Source of the DNA: Chitinimonas koreensis
GTDB taxonomy: Bacteria; Pseudomonadota; Gammaproteobacteria; Burkholderiales; Chitinimonadaceae
DNA length: 64,000 bases
Assembly (NCBI RefSeq): GCF_014353015.1
Contig: NZ_CP060704.1
Coordinates: 3,001,001 to 3,065,000, forward strand
Direction: 5' to 3'
In this document: positions 39,092 through 47,311 of the stretch, piece after piece
How the letters are laid out: every line of letters starts with the position of its first letter
Numbering within the stretch: the first letter of the stretch is position 1
Notes under the pieces: generated by a model
What the model was told of the DNA's origin: nothing
Seen by the model: the letters and a program-made list of their open reading frames with translations, nothing else
The model's database searches: none
Program-made: the position numbers and the translations under genes

Positions 39092-40311
39092 GCCTTCGCT
39101 CCTTGCTCGGCCGCGGTCTCGCCGGCGCGCCGCAGCGCCCAGCGGGTGGTGATCGGGCCGATGGCCTCGAGCAGGCACAGCGCCGCCAGCGCGATCGCGG
39201 TGGTCTGTGCGCTCAGTTCGGGAATCGCCGCCACGGTGCCGTGCATGGTGAGCACGGCCAGGCTCGACATCGGCAGCAGCACCACGCCGAGCCAGCCGCC
39301 CTGCGCATGGCTGATGCCGCTGAACGGCGCCAGCAGCCAGGGCACGGCGATGCGCACCGCGCCACGTACCGCCAGGTAGAGCGCGGCCCACAGCGGCGCC
39401 TGCAGCCAGGCGGTCAGGTCGAGGCTGGCGCCGATCTGGACGAACAGCACGCAGACGAACAGGCTGCGCAGATGGTCGATGTTGAGCCCCAGCAGCGCCT
39501 CGCCGCGGCCGATGTTGCGGGTGGCGATGCCCAGGCTCAGCACCGCCAGCAAGGGCGGCACGCCGAGCGCCTGAGCGATGCCGACGGCGGCGACGATGGC
39601 GCCGAACAGGAACAGCATCGGCAGCACGTCGCGCTGGCCGCGCTGGCGCAGCCAGCGCAGGAACAGGCAGAGCAGGAAGGCGCAAGCCACGCCGAGGCCG
39701 ACCGCGCCGACCAGCTCCCAGGCCGGGTCGAGCAGCGCCACGCGCCAGCCGTCCTCGCGGGCGAAGCGCGCCAGCGAGATCAGCAGCACCGCCAGCACCA
39801 GCGCCAGCGCGTTGTTGACCGCCGCAAACAGCCGCGCCCATTCGCTGACGCGGCCCTCGGCGCGCGTCTCGCGCAGGATCGGCAACAGGATCACCGGCGA
39901 AGTGGTCATGGCCAGGATGGCCAGGAGGCCGGCCGCCACCGGTTCGATGCCGAGCAGCGAGAACAGCGCATAGACCGCGGCGAACACCGCCACGCTCTCG
40001 ATCAGCGCCAGCGCCAGGAGGCGCGGCTCGCGCCGCAGCCAGTGCCAGTCGAGATGGCGGCCGAGCTCGAACAGCAGGATGCCGATGGCGATGTCGGAGA
40101 ACAGCGCGAGCTGGCGCATCACGTCCGGGTCGATCGCCCGCAGGCCGACCGGGCCGAACACCAGGCCGGTGATCAGGTAGCCGGTGATGGTCGGCAGCCT
40201 CAGCAGCCGGTGGCCGGCCTCGGCCAGCAACACGGCGCCGAGCAGGCACAGTCCGATCATGATCAGGTGGTTGTCCTGCATGATGCTGCGCGCGAACAGC
40301 GTGTAATCCAT
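39088..40311 (-). CDS. CPA2-family cation:proton antiporter
   Basis: 407 residues with about 12 membrane segments. N-terminal LRLPTITGYLITGLVFGP is the CPA2 (KefB/RosB) signature; also FSDIAIGILLFELGRHLDW, and AMTTSPVILLPILRE. There is no C-terminal RCK/TrkA nucleotide domain, so it is a compact antiporter core. It is translationally coupled to YbdK (overlap at 39088-39091). It could couple K+ or Na+ exchange to thiol or gamma-glutamyl metabolites, but that link is speculative. Confidence 0.9.
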   Translation of the reverse strand: MDYTLFARSIMQDNHLIMIGLCLLGAVLLAEAGHRLLRLPTITGYLITGLVFGPVGLRAIDPDVMRQLALFSDIAIGILLFELGRHLDWHWLRREPRLLALALIESVAVFAAVYALFSLLGIEPVAAGLLAILAMTTSPVILLPILRETRAEGRVSEWARLFAAVNNALALVLAVLLISLARFAREDGWRVALLDPAWELVGAVGLGVACAFLLCLFLRWLRQRGQRDVLPMLFLFGAIVAAVGIAQALGVPPLLAVLSLGIATRNIGRGEALLGLNIDHLRSLFVCVLFVQIGASLDLTAWLQAPLWAALYLAVRGAVRIAVPWLLAPFSGISHAQGGWLGVVLLPMSSLAVLTMHGTVAAIPELSAQTTAIALAALCLLEAIGPITTRWALRRAGETAAEQGAKA

Positions 40312-40518
40312 GGCCCTCCCCTTCGGATGCCGCGCTACGGACGCCGCGGCTTCATGGGTAGTCCGCCGCGGCGAAGGGCAAGTTCCCTGGCGGGCTCGGC
40401 CGTAGGGGGCGTGCGGTGCAAGGAAGGTGGGGGCAAAGCGCAGGGGACAGGCCGCCGGGCGGGGCAGATCTGCGCCGTCGGTCGGACGTCGATGCCGGCC
40501 GGACGTCGATACCGGTTT

Positions 40519-40586
40519 TGTAGGAACGGCTTCAGCCGCGAATGGTCGAGCGCGATGCCGACGCCATTCGCGGCTGAAGCCGCTCC
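40519..40586. repeat. Paired family A palindrome (REPIN-like)
   Basis: TGTAGGAACGGCTTCAGCCG at 40519 and an inverse unit ending CCGCTCC at 40586. The rest of the 40312-40622 gap shows no gene. Confidence 0.85.
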
Positions 40587-40622
40587 GGCAAGACCCCGTG
40601 CCTGCGCATGCGGCCCGCGGTT

Positions 40623-41864
40623 TCAGACCAGCGGCAGGCGGATGCGGGCCAGGAAACCCTGCGGCGCGTTCTCTTCGAGTTCCAGCCTGGCCGCGGCGCC
40701 ATAGTGCAGTTGCAGCCGCTTGCGGACGTTGTCGAGCCCGGTGCCGCTGCCGGGCAGGTCGCTCACGCCGCGGCCGGTATCCGCCACCTCGAGCACCAGC
40801 TGGCCGCCGTCCTCGCGCGCCGCGATGCGCACCTCGCCGCCGGGCGGATGCGGCTCGATGCCGTGCTTGAGCGCGTTCTCGACCAGGGTCAGCAGCATCA
40901 GCGTCGGGACCTGCCGCGCCGCCAGCGCCTCGGGCAGCGCCAACTCGAAGCGCAGCCGCGCGCCCATGCGTGCCTGCATCACGCCGAGGTAGGCCGCGAG
41001 CAGGCGGAAATCGTCGGCCAGCGTGGTGCGTTCGGCGCGCAGATTGTCCATGCTGCCGCGCAGGAAGCGGATCAGGTCGGCCGCCAGCGCGGCGGCTTCG
41101 GGCGCCTTGCCCTCGGCGCGCTGCTGCAGCGCGCCGAGGGTATTGAACAGGAAATGCGGCTCGATCTGCGCCTGCAGCAGCTTCAGCTGCGATTCGGCCA
41201 GCTCGCGGCCGATGCGCTCGCGTTCGGCATCGGCCTGCAGCCGGGCCAGGAGGCCGGCCTGCTCGCGCTGGCGCAGGTAGACGAACAGGCCGGTCAGGCC
41301 GACCGCCGCCAGCATCAGCAGGGCCAGCGTCAGCGTGCCGATGCCGGCCGCCAGCAGCAGCGCGGAGACGTTGAGCCGCGCGCCTTCGCGCCAGGCGACC
41401 AGGGCGAAGCCGCAGACCAGGCCGAAGATGGCGAACAGCATCGAGAAGCCGAAATAGCGACCCATCGCGCCGAGGTACTTGCGGTAGCCGAACCAGACGT
41501 CGAGCGCGGCCAGCGCCAGGACCGGCGGCACCAGGCCGGCCATCCACCAGGCCATCGGCGCCGGCCAGCGCCAGCCGACGCGCAGGCCGACCGCCAGCTC
41601 GCCGGCCTGCTGCGGCAGGCCGACCGGATCGAGCACCACCATATGGACCGCCAGGATGGCCAGCGCGAGCGCCAGGCCCAGCCCGGCCAGCGTGGCCCAG
41701 GCGCGCGGCGAGCCGGCGAGCTGGTCCAGCCGGTCCAGGTCCGCCTGCTCGACCTGCGAGCGCGAACCGATCATCCAGGCGCTCATCGCATCCATGCGCA
41801 GGAACAGCCGGCTCAGCCGGCCATGCGGCTGCAGGGCGGCAGCGGCGGGGCGTTCAGCCTGCAT
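40623..41864 (-). CDS. LytS-like sensor kinase, paralogue 1
   Basis: 413 residues. Four to six membrane segments, then QAQIEPHFLFNTLGALQQRAEG with the phospho-His, LLTLVENALKHGIEPH and GTGLDNVRKRLQL. Its kinase half is nearly identical to that of the gene at 41854, showing recent tandem duplication, whereas the membrane halves differ. The start overlaps the upstream paralogue by 11 bases. No response regulator follows; the antiporter gene is next. Confidence 0.9.
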   Translation of the reverse strand: MQAERPAAAALQPHGRLSRLFLRMDAMSAWMIGSRSQVEQADLDRLDQLAGSPRAWATLAGLGLALALAILAVHMVVLDPVGLPQQAGELAVGLRVGWRWPAPMAWWMAGLVPPVLALAALDVWFGYRKYLGAMGRYFGFSMLFAIFGLVCGFALVAWREGARLNVSALLLAAGIGTLTLALLMLAAVGLTGLFVYLRQREQAGLLARLQADAERERIGRELAESQLKLLQAQIEPHFLFNTLGALQQRAEGKAPEAAALAADLIRFLRGSMDNLRAERTTLADDFRLLAAYLGVMQARMGARLRFELALPEALAARQVPTLMLLTLVENALKHGIEPHPPGGEVRIAAREDGGQLVLEVADTGRGVSDLPGSGTGLDNVRKRLQLHYGAAARLELEENAPQGFLARIRLPLV

Positions 41865-43306
41865 GGCCGGCCTCCGCGGTGGTGGCCGGCCCGGCCAGCG
41901 GCAGGCGGATGCGGGCGACGAAACCCTGCGGCTCGTTCTCCTCGAGCTCCAGCCGCGCCGCGGCGCCGTACTGGAGCTGCAGCCGCTTGCGGATGTTGTC
42001 GAGCCCGGTGCCGCTGCCGGGCAGGTCGCTCAGGCCGCGGCCGCTATCGGCCACCTCCAGCACCAGCTGGCCGCCGTCCTCGCGCGCCGCGATGCGCACC
42101 TCGCCCCGGGCGGATGCGGCTCGATGCCGTGCTTGAGCGCGTTCTCGACCAGGGTCAGCAGCATCAGCGTCGGTACCTGCCGCGTCGCCAGCGCCTCGGG
42201 CAGCGCCAGCTCGAAGCGCAGCCGCTCGCCCATGCGCGCCTGCATCACGCCGAGGTAGGCCGCCGCCAGGCGGAAGTCGTCGCCCAGCGTGGTGCGCTCG
42301 GTGCGCAGGTTGTCCATGCTGCCGCGCAGGAAGCGGATCAGGTCGGCCGCCAGCGCGGCGGCTTCGGGCGCCCTGCCCTCGGCGCGCTGCTGCAAGGCGC
42401 CCAGCGTGTTGAACAGGAAGTGCGGCTCGATCTGCGCCTGCAGCAGCTTCAGCTGCGACTCGGCCAGTTCGCGGCCGAGCCGCTCGCGCTGGTTGTCGGC
42501 CTCGAGCTTGGCGATCTGCAGCGATTCCTCGCGGTTGCGCAGCCGCGCCGCCGAGCCGATGCCGGTCGCCGCCGCGATGGCGAACATCAGCACGAACAGG
42601 AATTCCTTGGCGGTGGTCTGCGACTTCTCGTGCGCCCCGCCAGTGCGGCCGGGCTGTAGCCGAACTTGAGCTGGATCGTCCGCTCGCCGTTGCCGCCCGT
42701 CTCGCTGGCTTGCGCGCCGGCCTCGAAGCCCTCGCGGAACTCGCCCCAGGCGCCGCGCCAGTCGAGCGCCAAGGCCAGGATGGCCAGCACCAGCAGGATC
42801 GACAGCAGGGTGCGCCAGCGCTCCAAGCGGCGGAAACCGATCCACAGCAGCCAGGTGACGGCCGGAATGGCGGCCAGCACGACCGCCGACTTCAGCCAGT
42901 AGGCCGACATCCCGGCGTCGAGGTTGCCGCCGTTGGAGACGTCGAGCGCAGCCCAGATCATGCCCAGCAGCAGCGACCCCCACAGCAGCAGGTGCAGCCA
43001 GCCCAGCGCGGTGGCCAGCAGGCCGACGCGCCGCCGCCACGGGTGCGCCGCCGGCAGGCCGAGCCAGAACCGCCACAGCCGCAATGCCACGGCGTAGAAC
43101 AGCGCCGTCGTCGCGCCCCAGCCGATGAAGGCGACGTAGAGCGGGCGCGGCTTGGGCACCAGCAGCTTGACCAGCGGCAGGCCGACCACGGCGGCCAGCA
43201 TGGCCAGCAGCAGCGCATAGCTGGCCCAGACCAGCCAGCTGCGGCTGCGGGAAGGGGCCGGCGGCGGCAGGCCGGCGGTTGCGGGATGGGGAGGAACGGG
43301 AAGCAT
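41854..43306 (-). CDS. LytS-like sensor kinase, paralogue 2 (two frameshifts)
   Basis: Restored length 484 residues with GAAGGAAA ribosome site before ATG 43306. The N-terminal half has four to six membrane spans (WASYALLLAMLAAVVGLPLV, WLHLLLWGSLLLGMIWAAL). The C-terminal half matches paralogue 1 almost word for word, including QAQIEPHFLFNTLGALQQRA. Frame breaks at 42635-42638 and 42104-42107 are each repaired by one C on the plus strand (giving AGAHEKSQTT and EPHPPGGEVRIA). Co-transcribed with paralogue 1. Confidence 0.85.
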
Positions 43307-43532
43307 CGCGGATTTCCTTCGGCGGATCGTGGCACGGTGACGCTCGCACTCTAGGGTGCCGCGCCGGCGCGGGCAGCCGCATTGCGATCGAGCCAGGGCA
43401 TGGAGCGACGAACGACGAAACCGCAGCACCCAGTTCCGGCGGAGGCGCATGATGCCACCGGCCGCGGCCGGCCGGGGAGCGGCGGCCGGGACCGGCGAAC
43501 GGGCCGGCGCGGCCTCCGGACGAGGGCACGCC

Positions 43533-43674
43533 TGTAGGAGCGGCTTCAGCCGCGAATGGCAACCGTGCAACGAAGGGAGGCGCAGGGGAATGGCGGCCGT
43601 GCCGGAACTGCCGGCGAGGCCGCTACGGGCAGCGGCGCCGCGCGTAGCCATTCGCGGCTGAAGCCGCTCCTACA
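43533..43674. repeat. Paired family A palindrome with 92-base spacer
   Basis: TGTAGGAGCGGCTTCAGCCG at 43533 and a perfect inverse ending AGCCGCTCCTACA at 43674 enclose 92 bases, longer than in other copies. Nothing gene-like is seen in the rest of 43307-43711. Confidence 0.88.
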
Positions 43675-43711
43675 CGGATGGAATGGCGAGGAGCGCTGCC
43701 CGGGCGGCCGC

Positions 43712-44257
43712 TCAATCGTCGAGCAGCACCTCGCCGTTCGGCCCCCACCTCACCTGGGTGATGCCCGGCGATTCCGCTTCGAGCCGCGCCAGCAACGCCT
43801 CATGGTGCGACACCTTGGCCTGCTGGGCGCGCACCAGGTCGGCCAGGCGGCGGTTCTCCATCAGCAGCCGGCGCGTCTCCAGGCCCTGCAGCAGCGCGTG
43901 CCGGAGCTCGCCCTCGTGCCAGGGCTTGGCGACGAAGCGGAAGATCTGCGCCTCGTTGATCGCGCCGATCATGCCTTCCATGTCGGCGAAGCCGGACAGG
44001 ATGATGCGGACCGCGTCCTTCTGCTTGGCGCGGAAGAACAGCAGGAATTCGACGCCGGTCATGTCCGGCATGCGGTAGTCCGAGATCACCGCGTCGTAGG
44101 CCTTGACCTCGGCCGACTGCAGCGCGGCGACCGGGTCGGAGAAGCAGTCGACCGACAGCGGCACCCGCTCGCCGGCTTCATCGGTCAGGCCGTTCAGGCT
44201 GCGGCGCACTGCGTTGAGGATGCCCGGTTCGTCGTCCACCACCAGGATGTGGTACAT
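43712..44257 (-). CDS. Single-domain-plus-coil response regulator
   Basis: 181 residues. Receiver with DDEPGILNAVRRSL, phospho-Asp in AVISDYRMPDMTG, and FVAKPWHEGEL. A C-terminal coiled coil of about 40 residues (LLMENRRLADLVRAQQAKV) has no recognisable output domain. GAGGAG precedes ATG 44257. It is the last gene of the kinase cluster 50946-43712 and probably relays to one of the output proteins. Confidence 0.88.
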   Translation of the reverse strand: MYHILVVDDEPGILNAVRRSLNGLTDEAGERVPLSVDCFSDPVAALQSAEVKAYDAVISDYRMPDMTGVEFLLFFRAKQKDAVRIILSGFADMEGMIGAINEAQIFRFVAKPWHEGELRHALLQGLETRRLLMENRRLADLVRAQQAKVSHHEALLARLEAESPGITQVRWGPNGEVLLDD

Positions 44258-44331
44258 CGCGTCTCCTCCAGCTGCGGCGCCGGCTGCGGGATCGGCCGCG
44301 GCGACGCCTGGCGGTTGGGCCGCCCCGGCGG

Positions 44332-45771
44332 CTAGGCCGCCGGTTCTTCGGTCTTGTAGATGTAGATCGGCAGCGGCTGCCGCGCGCTGCGTTCGAACGA
44401 GTGGATCTGCTCGATCAGGCGGTCGTCCAGCGCGTAGTCGCGCGCCAGCAGCAGCATGCCGCCCTGGGTGCTCAGGTCGCGCGCCAGCACCATGCCGACC
44501 TTGAGCTCGGCCGACTTGACGGCGACCTCGGCGCGCGGCGGTTCGGCCGGCTTGGCGCCGAGCAGCTTGGCGAAGGCGGCGACCACCTTGGGATCGTAGC
44601 GCTTGCCGCTCTGCGCCAGGATCGCGCGGGCAGCGTCGTCGCGGCCGAGCGAGCGCTCCTCCAGCGTGCCGTTCTGCAGCGAGAAGAAATCGTTGGCCAG
44701 CGCCAGGATGCGCGAGCCGAGCGGGATCTGCTCGAGCGCCAGGCCGTCCGGATGGCCCTTGCCGTCGTAGCGCTCGCGGTGGTGGCGGATCAGGTGGGCC
44801 GGCTTCTGCAGCTGTTCCAGCGCCATCAGCGCGGCCTGGGCGTTGACCGGGTGCTTCTCGAACTCGGCGCGCTCGGCGGCGCTCAGCTGCACGTAGGGCG
44901 TCTGGATCAGCTTGTCGGGCAGGCCCAGCTTGCCGATCGCGTGCAAGAGGCCGGCCACCATCACCTCCTGCGCCTCCATTTCGGTCAGGCCCAGCTCGCG
45001 CGCGATCTGGCGCGCCAGGTCGGCCACCTGGCGCGAATGGCCGGCGATGGCGCCGCCGCGCATCTCGATCAGCGAGGTGAACACCTTGATCGAGGTGACG
45101 AAACCCTTCTTCAGGCTCTCGTGCGCGCTGTTGAGCTGGGCCATGGTGCGCTGCAGCTCGGCGGTGCGCTCGCGCACCTTCTGCTCCAGCCCGCTGTTGA
45201 GCTCGACCAGCTCGCGGTTCTGCCGGTGGACCAGCTTCTCCAGCCGCGCCTTCTCGTCGCGCAGCCCCTTCACCATCAGCGCACCCTGCACCACGGTGAC
45301 GAATTCGTCGTCGTTCCAGGGCTTGAGCAGATAGCGGTAGATCTCGCCGGTGTTGATCGCCTGCATCGTGTCGTTCACGTCGGCGTAGCCGGTCAGGATG
45401 ATGCGCATCACGTCGGGCCAGCGCTGCCGCACGATGCACAGCAGCTCGGCGCCGGTCTGCTCGGGCATGCGCATGTCGGACACCACCAGGTCGACCGGAT
45501 TGGCCTCGAGGTAGGCCAGCGCCTCGCGGCCGCTGCCGGCGGTGACCACGTCGAAGTCGCGGCCGCGGAACAGCCGGCGCATGGCGGACAGGATATTGGC
45601 CTCGTCGTCGACGAACATGACGACCGGCCGCGTAGCGGCCGGGGGCGTCGTAGCGGCCGGGGGTGCGGCGGCCGCGGACGGGCCGGCCGCCGGCGCAACG
45701 GCCGGAGGAGCCGCCGCGCCCTGCGAGCGGGCGCCCGGATCGTCTGCGGGATCGGGTGTCGTCACGTCCAT
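44332..45771 (-). CDS. Receiver-HD-GYP protein with degenerate catalytic motifs
   Basis: 479 residues. A Pro/Ala-rich linker (1-48), receiver with phospho-Asp D99 (VVSDMRMPE), coiled coil, then an HD-GYP-like domain. The HD dyad is H277-A278 (LLHAIGKLG), so the metal-binding Asp is lost. The GYP motif is GHP (339-341) in YDGKGHPDGL. HHRERYDG and a conserved GMVLARDL tail are kept. HD-GYP proteins degrade c-di-GMP; this one is probably not a normal phosphodiesterase. GGGGGAAA lies upstream of ATG 45771. It follows the kinase at 45962 in the same direction. Confidence 0.87.
   Translation of the reverse strand: MDVTTPDPADDPGARSQGAAAPPAVAPAAGPSAAAAPPAATTPPAATRPVVMFVDDEANILSAMRRLFRGRDFDVVTAGSGREALAYLEANPVDLVVSDMRMPEQTGAELLCIVRQRWPDVMRIILTGYADVNDTMQAINTGEIYRYLLKPWNDDEFVTVVQGALMVKGLRDEKARLEKLVHRQNRELVELNSGLEQKVRERTAELQRTMAQLNSAHESLKKGFVTSIKVFTSLIEMRGGAIAGHSRQVADLARQIARELGLTEMEAQEVMVAGLLHAIGKLGLPDKLIQTPYVQLSAAERAEFEKHPVNAQAALMALEQLQKPAHLIRHHRERYDGKGHPDGLALEQIPLGSRILALANDFFSLQNGTLEERSLGRDDAARAILAQSGKRYDPKVVAAFAKLLGAKPAEPPRAEVAVKSAELKVGMVLARDLSTQGGMLLLARDYALDDRLIEQIHSFERSARQPLPIYIYKTEEPAA
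45631..45663. repeat. Tandem CGTAGCGGCCGGGGG within coding linker
   Basis: CGTAGCGGCCGGGGG occurs at 45631-45645 and 45649-45663, in frame inside the Pro/Ala linker of the HD-GYP gene. It resembles the hairpin unit at 17432. Confidence 0.6.
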
Positions 45772-45961
45772 GGTTTCCCCCGGAGCGGCTCGGCCTTGTG
45801 CCTGTCGTGGGCGGCGCCGTACCGCCGGTCGCCGCATGCATCCATTCGATACAGGTATAGCGGGTCCGGGCCCGCGGCGCGACCCCGCCGCCGGGCCGCG
45901 GCCCGGTATCGGGTCGACCAGGCCGGCGCGCAGGCGTTCCGGCCGGCCGCCGTCGGCCCCA

Positions 45962-47311
45962 TCACGACGGCACCGGCTCGGCCGCCTGGTCGAGCTCGGC
46001 CGCCGCGATCGGGATGCGCAGCGTGAAGCAGCTGCCGCGGCCGACCTCGCTGTCGACCGAGATGTCGCCGTGCATGCGCTTCATGATGCCGAAGGCCAGC
46101 GACAGGCCCAGGCCGGTGCCGGTGCCGACCGGCTTGGTGGTGAAGAACGGGTCGAAGATGCGCGTCAGGTTCTCGGCCGGGATGCCGCAGCCGTCGTCGC
46201 GGATCTCGATGTAGACGTTGTCCGCGTCGCGCCGAGTGCGCACCACGATGCGGCCGAACTTCTCGATCGCGTGGGCGGCGTTCACCAGCAGGTTGAGCAC
46301 CACCTGGTTGAGTTGCGAGCCGAGCACCTTGATGCGCGGCAGCTCGGCGTAGTCGCGCTCGACCTCGGCCTTGTACTTGATCTCGTTGCGCACGATGTTG
46401 AGCGTGCTGTCGATCGACCGGTTGAGGTCGACCGCCACCCATTCGCCCGAATCGACGTGGGAGAAGTCCTTCAGGTCCTGCACGATCTTCTTCACCCGCT
46501 CGATGCCCTCGCTCGACTCCTGCAGCAGCACCGGCAGATCCTCGCCGAGGTAGGCCAGGTCGAAGCGCTCGACGATCTCGCGGTGCTGTTCGGCCGTGAC
46601 CGCGTCGAGCGCGCGGTAGGCGTCGAGCGCGCCGAACAGCTTGGCGGTGTAGTCCTGCAGCGCACCGAGGTTGGAATTGACGAAGCCGATCGGGTTGTTG
46701 ATCTCGTGCGCCACGCCGGCGGCGAGCTGGCCGATCGAGGCCAGCTTCTCGGCCTGGATCAGCTGGTTCTGCGCCGCCTCGAGCCGCTCGATCAGCCGCG
46801 CCTGGTGCTCGGTCTTCTCCTCGAGCTGGCGCTCCATCCGCCGCCGCGCCTCGACCTCCTCGACCAGCTGCTTGTTGGTCTCCTTCAGCGTGAAGGTCTT
46901 GGAGCGGATGCGCAGGTCCATCTGCGCCATGTTCTCGAACAGGTAGTTGAGCCGGTCGGCGACGCGGCTGAACTCGTCCTCGCCGTGCACCGGCAGGCGC
47001 AGGTCCCAGTCGTGCAGGTCGTTGATCTGGTCCAGCCCCTGGTACAGCTCCTCGATGGCCTGGCGGAACCCGCGCGTGAGCAGCCCGATCAGCCAGGCGC
47101 CGAGCAGCGCGGTGCCGAGGCCGACGCCCAGCATCCGCAGCCGCGTCTCGTCGGCCGTCAGCTCGCCCTCGAGGCCGGACTGCGCCAGCAGGGCCGACAG
47201 CAGGAGCCCGCACAGGCAGGTGCCGAGCAAGACGTAGAACCGCATCTGCAGCCCCATCCGGCGAGGCAGCCGCCGCGGCGCCGGGTTCTTCGGGCGGGAC
47301 TGCTCAGCCAT
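45962..47311 (-). CDS. Membrane histidine kinase with HAMP
   Basis: 449 residues from ATG 47311, which overlaps the preceding stop by 8 bases. Two membrane segments (about residues 22-41 and 60-80), HAMP-like linker, coiled coil, HisKA with phospho-His in GVAHEINNPIGFVNSNL, HATPase with NLLVNAAHAIEKFG, DDGCGIPAE and GTGLGLSLAFGIMK. The C-terminus is intact. It lies between the EAL composite and the degenerate HD-GYP gene, so it likely phosphorylates one or both. Confidence 0.92.
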   Translation of the reverse strand: MAEQSRPKNPAPRRLPRRMGLQMRFYVLLGTCLCGLLLSALLAQSGLEGELTADETRLRMLGVGLGTALLGAWLIGLLTRGFRQAIEELYQGLDQINDLHDWDLRLPVHGEDEFSRVADRLNYLFENMAQMDLRIRSKTFTLKETNKQLVEEVEARRRMERQLEEKTEHQARLIERLEAAQNQLIQAEKLASIGQLAAGVAHEINNPIGFVNSNLGALQDYTAKLFGALDAYRALDAVTAEQHREIVERFDLAYLGEDLPVLLQESSEGIERVKKIVQDLKDFSHVDSGEWVAVDLNRSIDSTLNIVRNEIKYKAEVERDYAELPRIKVLGSQLNQVVLNLLVNAAHAIEKFGRIVVRTRRDADNVYIEIRDDGCGIPAENLTRIFDPFFTTKPVGTGTGLGLSLAFGIMKRMHGDISVDSEVGRGSCFTLRIPIAAAELDQAAEPVPS

